Below the pieces are notes generated by a model that was not told the DNA's origin, did not search any database, and saw only the letters and a program-made list of their open reading frames with translations. 64,000 bases of DNA, taken from contig NW_006763290.1 of the NCBI RefSeq assembly GCF_000218685.1, forward strand, positions 5,668,908-5,732,907, in the 5' to 3' direction. Source of the DNA: Serpula lacrymans var. lacrymans S7.9. Its lineage: Eukaryota > Basidiomycota > Agaricomycetes > Boletales > Serpulaceae. The translations under genes and the position numbers were made by a program. Shown piece by piece: positions 25,738 through 38,246 of this stretch (positions are counted from its first letter, which is position 1; each line of letters starts with the position of its first letter).

Positions 25738-28056
25738 TTATTCTCGACGGGACATGACGAATGCCGACTCCCACGTTGGCACACCTACCGAAACATCAGA
25801 GCCGACAGACCGCCAGGTGCCCACAAAATTTTGACCTCCTACGACATAACCAGTAAAAATCCAACGTCCGAACCGGCGGTCTGGATCACCACCATTATTA
25901 ACCTGGAGAAAAGACTTGAGATTGATGTTATAGGGAAAAACGGAAGACCACTCACAGGAACGCGCACAATGGCTATCAGTCCATCCCAGAGACGAACCCT
26001 ACCATAGAATTTGTAGGGATTCCAAGCTCGACTATGATTGAGGTCAGTCTACACCATCAAGTTAGTAACCAAATGGGTTTAAATGTTATAATTCACTTAC
26101 CTCGCCCGTCAGGACAATATCCAGAATCCCTGAGCACTCGGCAGATACACAATATTCCATCAGTCCTTCCATATCGTCGTCCACATCCTCCATAATTTCG
26201 TCTTCATCCTCATCCTCTCCTTCAGTTCTTCTACCAAGGCCAACGCTCTCGAAATCTGCTTCGTAGTCGCACTCCGGAGACCCTGGCCTTCCTCGATATA
26301 CTATGTCCGAGGTACCGCGGTACTGACACGAACCACATGTATCCTCGTCATGCGAATTGGGTTCACCGGGAACATATCGTTCGTATGTAGACGCGTTGCC
26401 TTGATTGTCCTCGACCATCACCTTGCCCTAATTAAGCCACAAAACGGTGAGATTAACGTCAGAAAAAAATACGCATAGCTTTTACCTGTTCTTCGCGCAG
26501 TTTGCATAACGGCATCCATGCGTTCGTTAATCCATCGTCGAAATTATCACCATTTCCACCGCAAGCAACAGGTTCCTGCGGGTCAATACAGTGTTGCTCA
26601 CGAAGGCGCATATAAACCGGCGACGAAATAAAAAGCGGGTTCATCTCGCTGAAATTTGCAGGCCGTTGAGGCTGAGTAATGAGGCCTACAAAGTCGGGTT
26701 CGTTAGGAACCTTTGAACGGAAAGAACTAGCGGTTAGAATAATTGGTAGAAAGCGAATGTTGATTTCTTACCAGAAGACGACCTTGCCATAAACCATCTA
26801 GGAGGCCAAATGCGTACTTTGTGCTGGGAATCGACATGCGAGAGAACGGGTCGATGCATTCCGTCAATCTGGACCAATCGTTCTCCCACTGCACGGAAGC
26901 AGATTGGTCAAAGCCTTCTTCGTCGAGAGCGAGTTGCCGATCGGTCAGAGCGGCTCTCCAGTCCCACTGCATGCGCGGAACGAGTTTGGCGAATTTATGT
27001 GCGTTGAGTTCGTGAATATCTTCTTGTGTGGGTCCTACCATGTTAAACCCGAGCTGGAGAGCGTGAGCACGGTTGTAAGGGAGGTGAGGAGGGACACCTA
27101 GCGGGACGACCCCGCGGCGAGAGAAATACAAAAGTTTTGCGGCTATGCTGATTAGTGGTGTGTCCATTTTAAGATCGTCTCGGTCATAATGTGAAAAAGT
27201 GTGTACGGTATTGTTGCGATATAATGGGTAGCTTCCGTGTGCTGTTAAAACGGAGCGAGGGAATTGCTGATTAAAAGTTTCCGACAGAGGTATACTGTAG
27301 TGATTATGAGGCACTATGGCTGTGGGGTACTGAAGGGAGAATTAGCGGTTAGAAAAAGTCAAACGAAGGTAAAACATACGCGGAAAGGTAAAACTACGTA
27401 AGGAAGAACGAGTTGGATTATTTGGTGCCGGCGCTGAGGAGATTCGGACTCGAGTTTCTCTAGTAGGATATAAGTGGTGATCATCAACGCGATAGGGAAA
27501 TATGCTTACCTGAGGTGGTGGTCATCCACATTAACCAAAGTGCCAAAGAGTTGAGGGTATTGTCGCTGGGCCAGCCATTGAGCTGGGTGCTCCCTTCATA
27601 GAGCCGCGTTCGAACGAACTCGTCGACAAAATTATCGAGGCCAGCCCAGCCGAGCTGATAACGGTTCTTACCGTCGTTCTCGAGCAGCATGAAAAGGCAC
27701 GTCCAGAAAGTAGGTAGGATTTCCGGGTGGCGGATATCTGCACGGCGAATAGTGTTAAGAGCGAGGGAGTAGACTCGGAGCTGGTTGGCGAGATACGAAG
27801 AAGCGAAAGCTTGGGTACCCATGCGCCGGGTGATCGCGCGAGTATCGAATCGGGTCTTGAAGACGCGACCGAGGAAATGGCTGCTTCGACAGACCTCACT
27901 GATGTACTTACAACATGACAACAATGGGAGGAGGGCCGAAGGGGGGCCCAGGAGATCGGAGGATACAACCTCGAGAGCGATATCCTCGAGAACTTCCTTG
28001 GGTATTTTGAGCAGGGGCGATAGGTGATAAGCAGGGATGTGATGTACGGCGAGCAT
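25738..28056 (-). CDS. F-box domain protein
   Basis: Probable substrate adaptor of an SCF ubiquitin ligase, from a family greatly expanded in basidiomycetes. The first exon (start 28056) has the F-box LSPLLKIPKEVLEDIALEVV then LLPLLSCCKYISEVCRSSHF. Downstream exons carry the family's long uncharacterised body: NPLFISSPVYMRLREQHCID, an acidic run EGEDEDEDEIMEDVDDDMEG, NPYKFYGRVRLWDGLIAIVR, and RFGRWIFTGYVVGGQNFVGT, ending AFVMSRRE at 25738. About eight exons; splice junctions at TTTSG/EKLESES and PFR/YPTAIV keep the frame. The C-terminal beta-rich part probably recognises the substrate, which is unknown. Confidence 0.82.
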
Positions 28057-31000
28057 GTTTGGGATGGAGAAGGAAAGAAAAAGAAAAGGAAAAAAAGAAA
28101 GGAATGGCGGTTGAGGGCTTGGGATTTTATGTACTGAGGAGCGCGAGTTTACACGAGTTCGGTCATTATACTAAGCTAATTGGCCTATAAAAGTATCTCC
28201 GTCAGGCGTTATGAACTCGAGAATTCGAAGGATGATCGTGGGAATGCTTTGAGTCACGGCCGGTTCGGCGGGGATGGATGCTTGGAAGCGGGGATGTTCG
28301 TTCTGGGCATCAGCGGTACGTACGATCTTACTAAACACCGCCCCGGTAAGTTCCAGACTCACCTCCCCGCCCTTGCACTACGGCACCGGTCTCTCCTCTC
28401 GTCTCTCTCGGCGCCACAGCCGTCTGTTCCTTCATTACTGCTAATATGAACATGACGTGTAAAACTGCCAAAACCATACTGCCCTTCTTTCACTTTTTGC
28501 CGCATCACCACCTCAGTATCACAATCCCCTCCAGCATGAATACTTTGTGCACGCTGCTACGGATCCACCCTGTCTGCATGGTCTATAGATAACGGTTTCT
28601 TACGCTGCTCAGTGGTTACCGGTTCTCTGGCTGACTACATCAATCTCCCCACTAGGGAAATCCGGCTCGCTACGGTACTCGACTTGCAATTGGTCATTGA
28701 TCATGCTATGTATGTCGAAAGGTCAGCGATCAAACACTCCAAATCGGATGCCAGTGGTGATTCCAAATGAACGCCGTTTCAATCCTCTTTCTCTAACTCC
28801 GCCAACTCTCCAGCAATTCAATCCCCATTTTTCCAATCAGTCTTGACGACAAATCTACATCCATGGAGACTTCTACATCGTACTCGCATCCTAGGCAGAT
28901 CATCCAGCCATTTACAACAACGTTATCCTCCAGTCTGAGCTGCTGTAACAGTTACAAGAAGCAACCCTCTTATCGCCTTCACCCCGGCTTTTTACGTCTA
29001 CAGGTGGGGTTGGAATATCGAGGTCATCAAATACACTGATGGGCCACTCGTGCGTTTATTTCGTAGTTCCCTCACCAGACCCACTGCATGGCTCAGTCTC
29101 CGCCGCATCAATCTCTGTGCGTGTGATTAAGCGAGTGCGTTTGTGGCAAAACATTGAATCATGATCTGACTTAGGTTTTCTCGTTAGAATAGACCGATTG
29201 GGACACTATGGTTTTGTAGTGCTTGGTCACTCGTCATCGGTTTCGCTATTCTAAGTCTCGGCGTTTGCCTTGTGTCCAAAGTAGTAATGCTTGTCCCACG
29301 GCGATGCATGGAATGTACTCCTCCCGATTCACCCGGGACACTCATCTGCCTCAAGTCAACCTCATAACTCGCTCCCGCTGTTTATTTGTGTCTCCGCTGT
29401 CAATCGTCTCTTTATCTCAACCTGTTGTTTTTAATTTACAGCGCATATGGACTTTGGCTAATTCTCTTGAGGGGGAAGTAATATAACATGCCCCCTTCTT
29501 TCACTGCTTCTTAGGATAACCAGTGTCATGCACCATGGTGAAATTTCACAGGAACGCGGTGACTATCAAGGGCCTATATTGCTATTATCTAGAACATTGA
29601 GCTCGCGGTCCATACGCTGATACCATTGTGTGAGCGAGCCCATGGTTGTCGGACCCTACGGCAGGTGAACTCTAATCATTAACATTTGTGGTGTTCCTAT
29701 ATAGCAAACTGTAAGTCAGTCTTGTAATTTTAGACGCGGGCCCTTATCGCCGATTAACCTTCGGCGGGCCCCGTTCAGGTGATTACTCGCTGATTTTGAT
29801 GCTGTCTCTATCGATTTGGCAGAAGAAATCATGAATAAAGCCGTGGAAGCGAGAGAAACACACAAGTGGCATAGTCCAAAAGCTTCGGTCTGATCTGCTG
29901 ATTCATGCATTCATCTACCATCCTGTGGTATCCTATCTTTCTTACGTTCATGACGTGCTTACTTCAAGACTGCCGTCATATTGGCTCTTCTCCAGAGGTA
30001 AGTCCATCAACTTTCAGATCATTGATCTAAGATGAATAATATCCCTCCTTCATCACACTGCACAAGGTCGATCTTTGGACATTATGGCATTATACATGGG
30101 CAATAGAAATATCCGTAGACCAGCCTATATTCGACAAAGTCAATATCGTACCACAGCTTAGTGCACAGCTCTTCACCCATCGGCCTAGTTCTTCCTTGTG
30201 CTGCCCTCCTTTTTGGTGAGGACGTGTAGGCGACCGGATCTTCTATCCAATCCAATCCACTTCCCTTTCCAGTTCCCAGCTACGCTCGAATTGCAAATTC
30301 CTCACCTTTTTCTGACAATGGTCGGATCATTGAAGGCGCGGAGTGTTGTACATTTTATTCGTATATGGTTTGCAAGGGCTTTCTGAGGCTAGAGCCACCC
30401 TTCTTGACCATGCTCGTGGCGACATTCATCTATCTCTGGCTAGCACCTTGCGTTTTTGCATTGCACATGCATCGTCGATGCTGACGCCTTTTTTTTTTTT
30501 TTTTGGCCGCACCCCGCTGTACTCCACCAGTGTACTCACTGTAGACACGATCCTTGGGGCGCCTTCGCTGAACATACACTGCTTTCTGCAGGCGCCTTTT
30601 CCTACCAAGTCTTCGCAGTTCCGCGTCGTCGATTTGCTATCGGATGTTTTGCAGCACGTTACCCTCCCTTGAAACTATTAGCACGGTGCTACATGGCTGC
30701 TCCATAGTTATGTGGTGCATGCGCGCTCCGCTGGAGCACATTTACATACGGGACGCCTTACAAACGTGGCTCAAGGACAATAGTGCTTCATCAGACCAAT
30801 ACGGTAAACACAAGCATTTTACTCCTCTGCGCAGTGCGCTAAGATGTTTATCCCTATCAAACCTAGTTGTCCTGTGCCTCTTCGGCGCGACTTGTGGCGT
30901 GCGCACTATCTGAATAACCATCTTAGTCTCAATCTCTACGGTACGTTAGAATCGGAGCCATGAATTCTTGGTAGTAACACACTCGTTTCATACGTCAAAC

Positions 31001-32224
31001 AAGGCTCTCTATTCACACCATCTCCGTAAATGCCCCCTTTTTCTCATTGCATCCGTTCTCTTCACAATCGCAGCATAAGGATACGGTGAGCTTGACGTGC
31101 AGTGTTTACATATAGTATCTCCTTGGCAGGTTGTGCAGTTCAATTCAGCTGTAGGTCCCGTTTCTCAGGCAATGTGTGGCTGATCCCAACTGACCTATGT
31201 GAATGTGAAAGGTGACTGAATTGAAGTTTATAGCGTCTTAGGACCTCAGGATACAAAACAAGCTCCAGATTACTTACGGCGATTTATCCGATATTTTTCC
31301 CTATCGTCTTTCTGTACGTGTTCAGCGCTGTCATTTTCGATGTGCCTGAAGGTAAGCGGGGCCTTATCGTCGACATCATGTAAAAGCTCTCTGATTTAGT
31401 GTAGAGAGGAGTAAGAAGACTTTCCAGGTTCACGCGACTAACGGGTGGTTTCCTGATTTTGTAGGATGTGGGGTCTTCGGCTGGGGCTTTGCAGCTGACT
31501 GCTGTTTGTGTTCATCACGCCAGGGATAGCAAGATAGTGTACCTCGCGCAGAGGCCGCACCGTGTGGACATTCCCTGCCCTGTACGGTTTGCACTAGTAA
31601 TGTTTATCTTTGGTTTGTGCGTCGCATCACCCGTAGAGTTCACTTTTCCCGATTAAGACAAGCTGGTGCCTATCTTTTCATTAAAGACAGGTCATCTTTG
31701 GGAAGTCTGATTCAGCGGTTATAGTTGTTCTGTTCATACATCTCAGTGATTGTGGAGCTAATTGTGGCCGCGAAAGTCAAGATAATAGCAGCGGTCCCAA
31801 TGTTGTTGAGCATTTTCGATGTTGTTTTCCGATATTATCCACCTGCGAACGTGCGTGGTGTTATCTGCTGGAAGACGTTCCAAGATGTAAGTGATAGACT
31901 GAAGGTGGTGAAGAATCTGGTGAAGAGTGCATTCACATTTGACGGATACCTTCGATGTCATGATTTCTTGGACCATCACGCTTCGCCTGGATTGCTCAAT
32001 ATCATCACATGTCCAATGCGCCGTATGCGTATACCTAGTGAGTGCGTTCTAGCGCATGCACTGATATCGATGGATGGTAGACGACTTGCTAACCCTCTTG
32101 TCTGTCAGCGTGGTGGCTGAAATGACCTCGATCGCCACTCAGAAGCTTCTAACTTCGGGCGAATCTCTCCCCAAAAAGGAATGTGACTTCCTTGACTTGA
32201 CGTCGTCACAGAATTTCGAGCATG
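28057..32224. other. Long gene-free region upstream of the PUF gene
   Basis: About 4.2 kb on both strands without a supported gene: frames are short, no splice chain of exons could be built and no protein motif is visible. It contains an 18-base T run at about 30490. It may hold a long promoter, a non-coding transcript, or decayed sequence. A + frame at 31725-32120 (131 codons) has no recognisable features. Confidence 0.4.
32198..32208 (+). promoter_or_regulatory. CRE-like palindrome TGACGTCGTCA
   Basis: TGACGTCGTCA lies just before the TATA-like element of the PUF gene. It resembles bZIP (CREB/ATF) sites, although the central spacing is wider than in TGACGTCA. Confidence 0.3.
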
Positions 32225-32231
32225 TATAAAA
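32225..32231 (+). promoter_or_regulatory. TATA box of the PUF gene
   Basis: TATAAAA about 85 bp before the start codon, followed by a long C/T-rich tract up to the ATG. This is a common fungal core-promoter layout. Confidence 0.5.
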
Positions 32232-32315
32232 CCCTTTCTTTCTCGATTTTTCTTTTCTTCCTCATCCCCCCCATCATCCCCCTCCTTTCCTTTCCCACTT
32301 CCTGCACTCACCGAT

Positions 32316-35025
32316 ATGCACCAGTCCGACAAATCCCAATCTTTTCTTCCTTATATCAAGGATCATAGTCCCCCTCGTTCTCGCCAGACCTCCGCCTCTT
32401 CAATCTGGGCTCCAAAGCCGCAACCTTTGGAAATGACCTGGCCAAAAGCTATCGATTCCTTCTCTCGCGATGCAGAGAGGGAGCCGCAGCAGCCCGCCCG
32501 TCCACGAAACTCTTCTGCGTCTCATGCGCCGCTTGGAGGCAGTGAAGACGTGTTCGGTCCCGTTGGACTGGTCGGAATTCCTCGCAAAAAGGACATTGGC
32601 GCCATCGGTGATGGCAGGAAGAAAAGTAGCCCCGAGTTTGATGATAGTGTTTGTTTTCTTCTTTTATCGTGCAAACGGCCTTAGACTGAATCAGGTTATT
32701 TTTAGTATGCCGAGCAAATTTTACGAGCCCTCAACCTCAACTCCCCCGCTCCTTATCCTCAGCATTTTCCCCTTTCTCTTAATGTCGAAGCTGCGAATGG
32801 GTCGCCCGGCTCTCCGGATTTGTCCCCAAGCTCTACGACTTCTACGCTTTTGACACCCACAGATCTTTCTCCTGCGAAAATTTTTGACTTAAAACTTAAT
32901 CCCCCTCACGAATATACTCCCCATCCTAATATAGCACAGCCGTCTCTCTTATTTGACCCTGTTTCCCCTTATAGAAACCACGAACTTTTGTCTTCAGCTC
33001 AGAATTTATCGCAGAGACTTCATAATTCCCAGTCTACCAATCAGCTAGTCCCTAATGTCTTCCCTTTTTTTGAGCCATTCTCAGAGCATCCCTCCCCTAT
33101 TCCTCCCTCGCAGTCTCTATATGATAGTGCCTTTTCTGGAATTTGCCGCCGCCCAGATTCTTCACGTGTACCTTCCATGTCCTGGCGTCAGCAGCAATTT
33201 GGGGCGCCTACGGATTGGCATAGGCCCGACGAAAAGCCAGCGGCCGAATATGCTTCTGGTATGGCTGTCAACGAGGATCACATGCGGTCCTCTTCTCAGT
33301 TCGCGTACCAAAGTCGTGGACAGGGACAGCCCCAAGGCAGCACACATGGGCACGAGGTGATGATTATTTTTCACTATGACGCTTCTTACATGCTTATATG
33401 CGCCCTTTTCGACGTGTAGCCTATTAACTTTTTGTCCCTTTTGCACCCGTCCTCGTCTCCTCCTTACCACGTTTTTGTGGCTCGCATAATCAAGTCCTCG
33501 GATCAACAGGCGTCCATTTTCCTGCAGCAAAAATTAAAGGTCGCCGACTTAGACGAGCGTCATAAGATTGTAGATGCTATATGCGCACGAGGTTTCGAAA
33601 TGATGTCTCACCGGTCAGTGCTCCGCTTGATTCACTACCATGTGCTGCTTTTTCATGGCATATATGCGGCAGTTTCGGCAACTGGGCAGTCCAGAGGTGC
33701 TTGGAAGCGGCTGCGACGACCGAAGAAAGAAGAAAGATAGTCGCTTGCATGAGGTGACGCTTTTCGTTCGATCCTAGTCCCTCTACAGCCACTGAACTCC
33801 TTTTTCTACCGTACAGAGGTCGAGTTGTTGATCTCGCGACCAATTGTTACGGATGCCATGTCCTTCAAAAAGCCCTTGACTGCGAGGAGGATATCAGGTT
33901 GTTGATAGTTTCAGAGCTCCTCCTTGGCGACCCTGCGTTGACTCTTATTAACAAACATGCCTCTCATGTATGGAGCAAGGTGAGAATCCTCCGTAGATGC
34001 CTGTTATTTGACTCTAGAATCTATTGTCAGATCATGGAATTAAGCTGGACGGCCCCCGCGCCTCCCATCTTCGCCTAGTAAGTCGACAAAATTAGACGTT
34101 TTTGACTATTTAAACCAACCTGCCCTGTCTTCTACAGTGTGAACAAGTCTTTGAAAGGGAAGTGGGCATCTTTGGCTTGTCACGAAACGGGTTCGCTCGT
34201 TGTGCAGGTGAGACACAAAGTTTGTCCATTTGTGTAGTCTCCTGAACCCTCTTTAGCACGCCTTTGAAAACCTGGAAGAATCTGCGAAAGGTGGGATTAT
34301 AGACGAACTACTTGACCAGGGCCCAGCTGTCTTTGGCGAAATAACGAAAAATCAATGGGGCTCGTATTGCATCCAGCATAGTACGTAGTTACGCTTTCTT
34401 TCACGACCTTGACTAACTCGTATTCTGTACAGTATTGGAACATGGGTCTCCCAAACATCGTCAAATAACCTTAGATCACCTCCTATCTGGTTTATTAGAA
34501 TATGCCACAAACGAACAGGGATACAAGTCTGTCACCAAAGCTCTCAAAGAAGGTGGTAAGGAAGCGTTGGACAAGATTGTTAAAAGGATGTGTGAGTCTG
34601 CTAAAGGGTGAGCATGACGTGCACTCCGAAGTTCATATTCACTCAATCATTCGAACTAGGGGCCGTCGGGCGATGATCGTCGACTTGGCTTTATCAGTCA
34701 CCGGAAGCCAGCTTATCGCGAGTACTCTGCCTAATGTATGAAATAATTACATGGTTTATTCGAATTGCATCTTCACACTTACACAACAAACAGGCAGATA
34801 AAGATCAACGAACCCTTCTTTATGAATGTATTCGTGGTCATATTGTTACTTTACGGGGTTGCAAGACAGGTTCCAAAGTCATATGGTTGTTGTAAGCAAG
34901 ATCTTCCTTATTACCATGCTATATATTGACAATTCCCCTCAGTGACAGAATGGTTCGATGAGTAGAATTTCATTCTTGAGCGTAGAAGACTGACCAGTCT
35001 TTAGCGTGCCTACTACGGCTACTGA
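32316..35025 (+). CDS. Pumilio/PUF RNA-binding protein
   Basis: Cytoplasmic post-transcriptional regulator binding 3' UTRs. ATG 32316; exon 1 ends 32648 and exon 2 runs 32706-33356. The N-terminal half is disordered. The Pumilio domain starts about 33520 and shows eight repeats: FGNWAVQRCLE, CYGCHVLQKALD, ASHVWSKIMELSW, ETGSLVVQHAFEN, QWGSYCIQHILEHG, EQGYKSVTKALKE, VTGSQLIASTLPN, CKTGSKVIWLFDRM. It ends LFDRMRAYYGY, as in fungal Jsn1/Puf-type proteins. About twelve exons, including a 10-nt exon (34943-34952). Repeats 1, 2, 4 and 5 keep canonical base-contact residues (N..Q, C..Q, S..Q); 3 and 6-8 do not, suggesting a shortened or relaxed RNA code. No RRM is visible at the N terminus. Confidence 0.9.
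34943..34952 (+). other. 10-nt microexon of the PUF gene
   Basis: CCTCAG is followed by TGACAGAATG and then GTTCGA. TT from the exon before gives TTT-GAC-AGA-ATG and the next exon starts CGT-GCC-TAC, so the protein ends LFDRM-RAYYGY, the conserved terminus. Confidence 0.8.
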
Positions 35026-35859
35026 AGAGTCCGACAATGAAGCGCATTCACTTTACAGCCCCACATTTTTTGCATCCATCTTTCGATCTTTTCCACGGTA
35101 TCTTGAAGTCATCCCAACGGCTCCTTCATGTTTTCTCTTCAATTGGAAATTTCACCCATATAGCATGGCATCCAATACCATGCTTTGTCCTATCGCCCAT
35201 TGAATCTCGGAAGTTCTTCAAAGACGAAATATGACCATTCTCCGATCTTTCACTGCCGCCTATCATCAATTCACATCGCATCACGCACAGAAACACCCAC
35301 TCGGTTTTGTCCAACTATTCACTCTGCAATGTTTATCGAACAATCTTCGCATCGAACTTGTACGCATTTCCAATCATGCTTATTTCCATCCATCGTAAAG
35401 CTCTCGCTTCTCCTCCATTTACTTCGCGCATCATCTTCAAATTTCCTGCGTGCTCCTTGTGCAGGTGGCTGAAGTGCTGGCTCATTTCTCAAAATTTCGT
35501 ATTCGTTTCCACTTCAGCACAGTTTTCGTCACTCCGATATGTTGTGATCATTGCATTTGTAGTCATATCACTATCGCCCACTCTCTTTTGTAGCATCTGT
35601 GTCTTGGGCAGTAATATCATGTCAACATGTAGTTGACGACTTGGTACACCCCTAATTACGGCCCGCTGAGGTAACGCGTTTATTGCCGCCGAACAGGATT
35701 GGCCACGACCACGGTAGTCTTACTGCAAATGTCACTGAACCAACATCATATTCACATGAACTATTCTCTCGATACTACTCCATTCAAGTTGTCTGAAGAG
35801 GGTCTATATATTCGCAGCATCTGAAGCCCTCCGAAGGTTCGGTCGACAGTTGCTCGATA
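35026..35859. other. Intergenic, no gene seen
   Basis: 834 bp between the PUF stop and the carboxypeptidase-like locus. Open frames here are short and not supported by domain or splice evidence. Confidence 0.4.
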
Positions 35860-37741
35860 ATGAGGCCCGGGACAGCGCTGTTCAACTCCTTGATCTTCCC
35901 ACTCGTTTTGGGGTTCCCAACAAGTGATCAAATCGTTCTAGAGGGGCCAAATCTCAGAAAACATCTAGCAGGTATGTATCTTGGACTACGATCGAATTCA
36001 TCCTGACCTCTACTGAAAATACACGCCTGCATATATAGTTCATTATTTTATGGCAAACACCTTGACGATGGCGGAAAAACTCTTGTGGCAGAGAACGCTG
36101 TCTATAAGTAACGATAGAACGGTTTCCTTAGTACTCGCACTAAAACCGTATTTTGTAAAGGTGAGCTTGCATCGCACCCCTCGTTTTAAAATTATCAGCT
36201 GAGAATCACGGAGCCCCAGCTCTGCAATCCTACAGTTCAGCAGTATTCTAGATATCTGGACATTAGTGAGGGAAAACATCTGTTTTTCTGGTACTGTAAT
36301 TATTTCAGCCTGTACTACACGTTGCGCTACATCTTTTCTTCTTTTCGAGCACTGAACAATGTTCAACAGGTTCTTCGAATCCCGTTCATCGCCCTCGGAA
36401 GATCCCTTACTCCTATGGTTGAACGGCGGCCCGGGATGTAGCTTTTCTACTGGTCTTTTGTTCGAACTGGGCCCATGCAGCGTAGTTGATGAGGGGAACA
36501 ACACGACCTACAACCCACACAGTTGGTACCAACAGGCTAATATTATCTTCCTAGACCAACCAATCGATGTTGGCTTCTCCTACTCCACCGATGGCTCGCA
36601 GGTGACTACCTCGCCTGAAGCTGCAAAGGACGTATACGCATTTCTCGAGCTCTTCGTGCGGCGGTTCCCAAAATATGCGGACGCACCTTTTCACTTGGCT
36701 GCAGAGAGTTATGGCGGGAGATTCTTGCCACACATTGCTAGCGAGATACACAAAAAACAGGGAACTCAGTGCATTGTTTGACCCTAACCTCAAAAGGATA
36801 AATCTAGCATCAGTTATGGTTGGAAACGGGCTGGTAGATCCCCGCACTCAGATGCCATCAGTGGTTGAGTACGCCTGCGAAGGGCCGTATGCTATTTATG
36901 ACGACCCGTTTGGGTCGGAGTGCACTAGGTTGCGCATCAGCGCAGCGGTGTGCGAAAGGCTCATTGAGGGATGCTACAGATTTGAATCCAGACTGACTTG
37001 TATCCCCGCCTCCGTGTATTGCTGGAATAGCGTTTTTGGACCAGTCTTCAGTACGTTCGGATGCCTCCTCACTTTTGTATATCTATATCTCTTAATTTGT
37101 GAACAGGCCATGATCAAAATATGTATGACGCCCGAAAGCAATGTAAGCTCGAAGAAAATGGTAGCCTCTGCTACAAAGAAATGATTTGGGCAGAGAAGTG
37201 GATGAATGAGTCAGCGGCGAAGTTAGCGCTTGGAGTCAACCCGTCGCGATTCGCGAAAATACGAGTCCTGCAGTGTCCCAATTAATCTCAAGTTTCGCTT
37301 CTTACGTGCTGCTTTACTCTCAGAACTAATTAGTGATGGTAATTAGACTGCTCATATATGCTGAGAATACTGGTATGTGCAATAACGGTTTGGTTTAAAG
37401 TTTCTTTCTAACGCTTTGCTTATTGGCTATAGATTTGATATGTCATTACATGGTGAGCTGACAGCTCGACATATCGAAGACAGCTTCTGAGTCGTTACTA
37501 GGGCAAGGAAAAATTCGTTTCGAACCTTGACAACATATATCGAAAGGAGTTCTTAGCCGTTCCATCGACCCTCTGGTCAACATCTAATGGTGCTATTGTC
37601 GGCGAGGTGCGTAGCGCCGGTAGAGATGGCTCCCAGAGCAGAAAATGTCACTCTTGCGATTATCTATGAAGCTGGGTATGCTGATGTCTTTTATGGTAGA
37701 TTCAAATTAGTGTTGGCACATGATTCCTTATGACCACTTAA
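35860..37741 (+). pseudogene. Serine carboxypeptidase (S10), 3' half decayed
   Basis: Secreted or vacuolar S10 peptidase remnant. Exon 1 (35860-35971) begins MRPGTALFNSLIFPLVLG, a signal peptide. Later exons give ITEPQLCNPTVQQYSRYLDI, then LLLWLNGGPGCSF (oxyanion region) and the catalytic serine in AAESYGGRFLPH. Well-formed sequence continues to GVNPSRFAKI and stops at 37283-37285. Beyond the stop, family blocks remain out of order with one frame: LLIYAENT, DLICHYMG, GEVRSAG, then ENVTLAIIYEAG in a different frame. HMIPYDH, holding the catalytic His, lies near 37716, but the expected AG acceptor before it is absent. A truncated expressed product without His is possible; more likely the gene is dead. 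Confidence 0.75.
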
Positions 37742-38246
37742 GCATTGTTTACTAAGTAGCTTGAAGGCTGGATTTATGTACTGAGTAATTTATGACAAGA
37801 CATGGTGCTTAAATGGGTGCACGATGTGCCTCTTGCCTGAACAGCACCTTGCTTGAAGCGCACAAGTCTTGGCCCTCGCGCTCCAGAATTGCGCCATAAT
37901 CATCACTCTCCGCTCAATCTGTCCTCGTGTTGATATCATACACGCCACTCCGTATTTGTTTTGACCACATGTTTGACATGTGCATTATTGTATGATCAGA
38001 TACAATGCTTCCTTTAGCTTAGTTAAGGCGTTGCTTGGATGGATCCGCGAGCGCGATGAAATGTTTCAAAGAGCTGTATTGAACAATAAGCTGTTCTAGA
38101 AGTGTTTGATGTGCCTTGTTGGATTGTGAGAGAACATGATAGGAAATGTACATGAGGGTATAGTCCTAGAATACAAATGCAAAAACAGACAGGAAGGGAA
38201 AAGATACAAATGAAATAAGCAAACCTCGTGAGGGAACCTTTGTTCA
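37742..38246. other. Intergenic, no gene seen
   Basis: About 500 bp with no recognisable feature. Small - frames near 38023-38317 overlap the last exon and 3' flank of the coiled-coil gene. Confidence 0.4.

Noticed and set aside
30490..30507. 18-base T run as a terminator or polyA insertion footprint
   Set aside because: No adjacent retroposed sequence or target duplication was seen; treated as a simple homopolymer.
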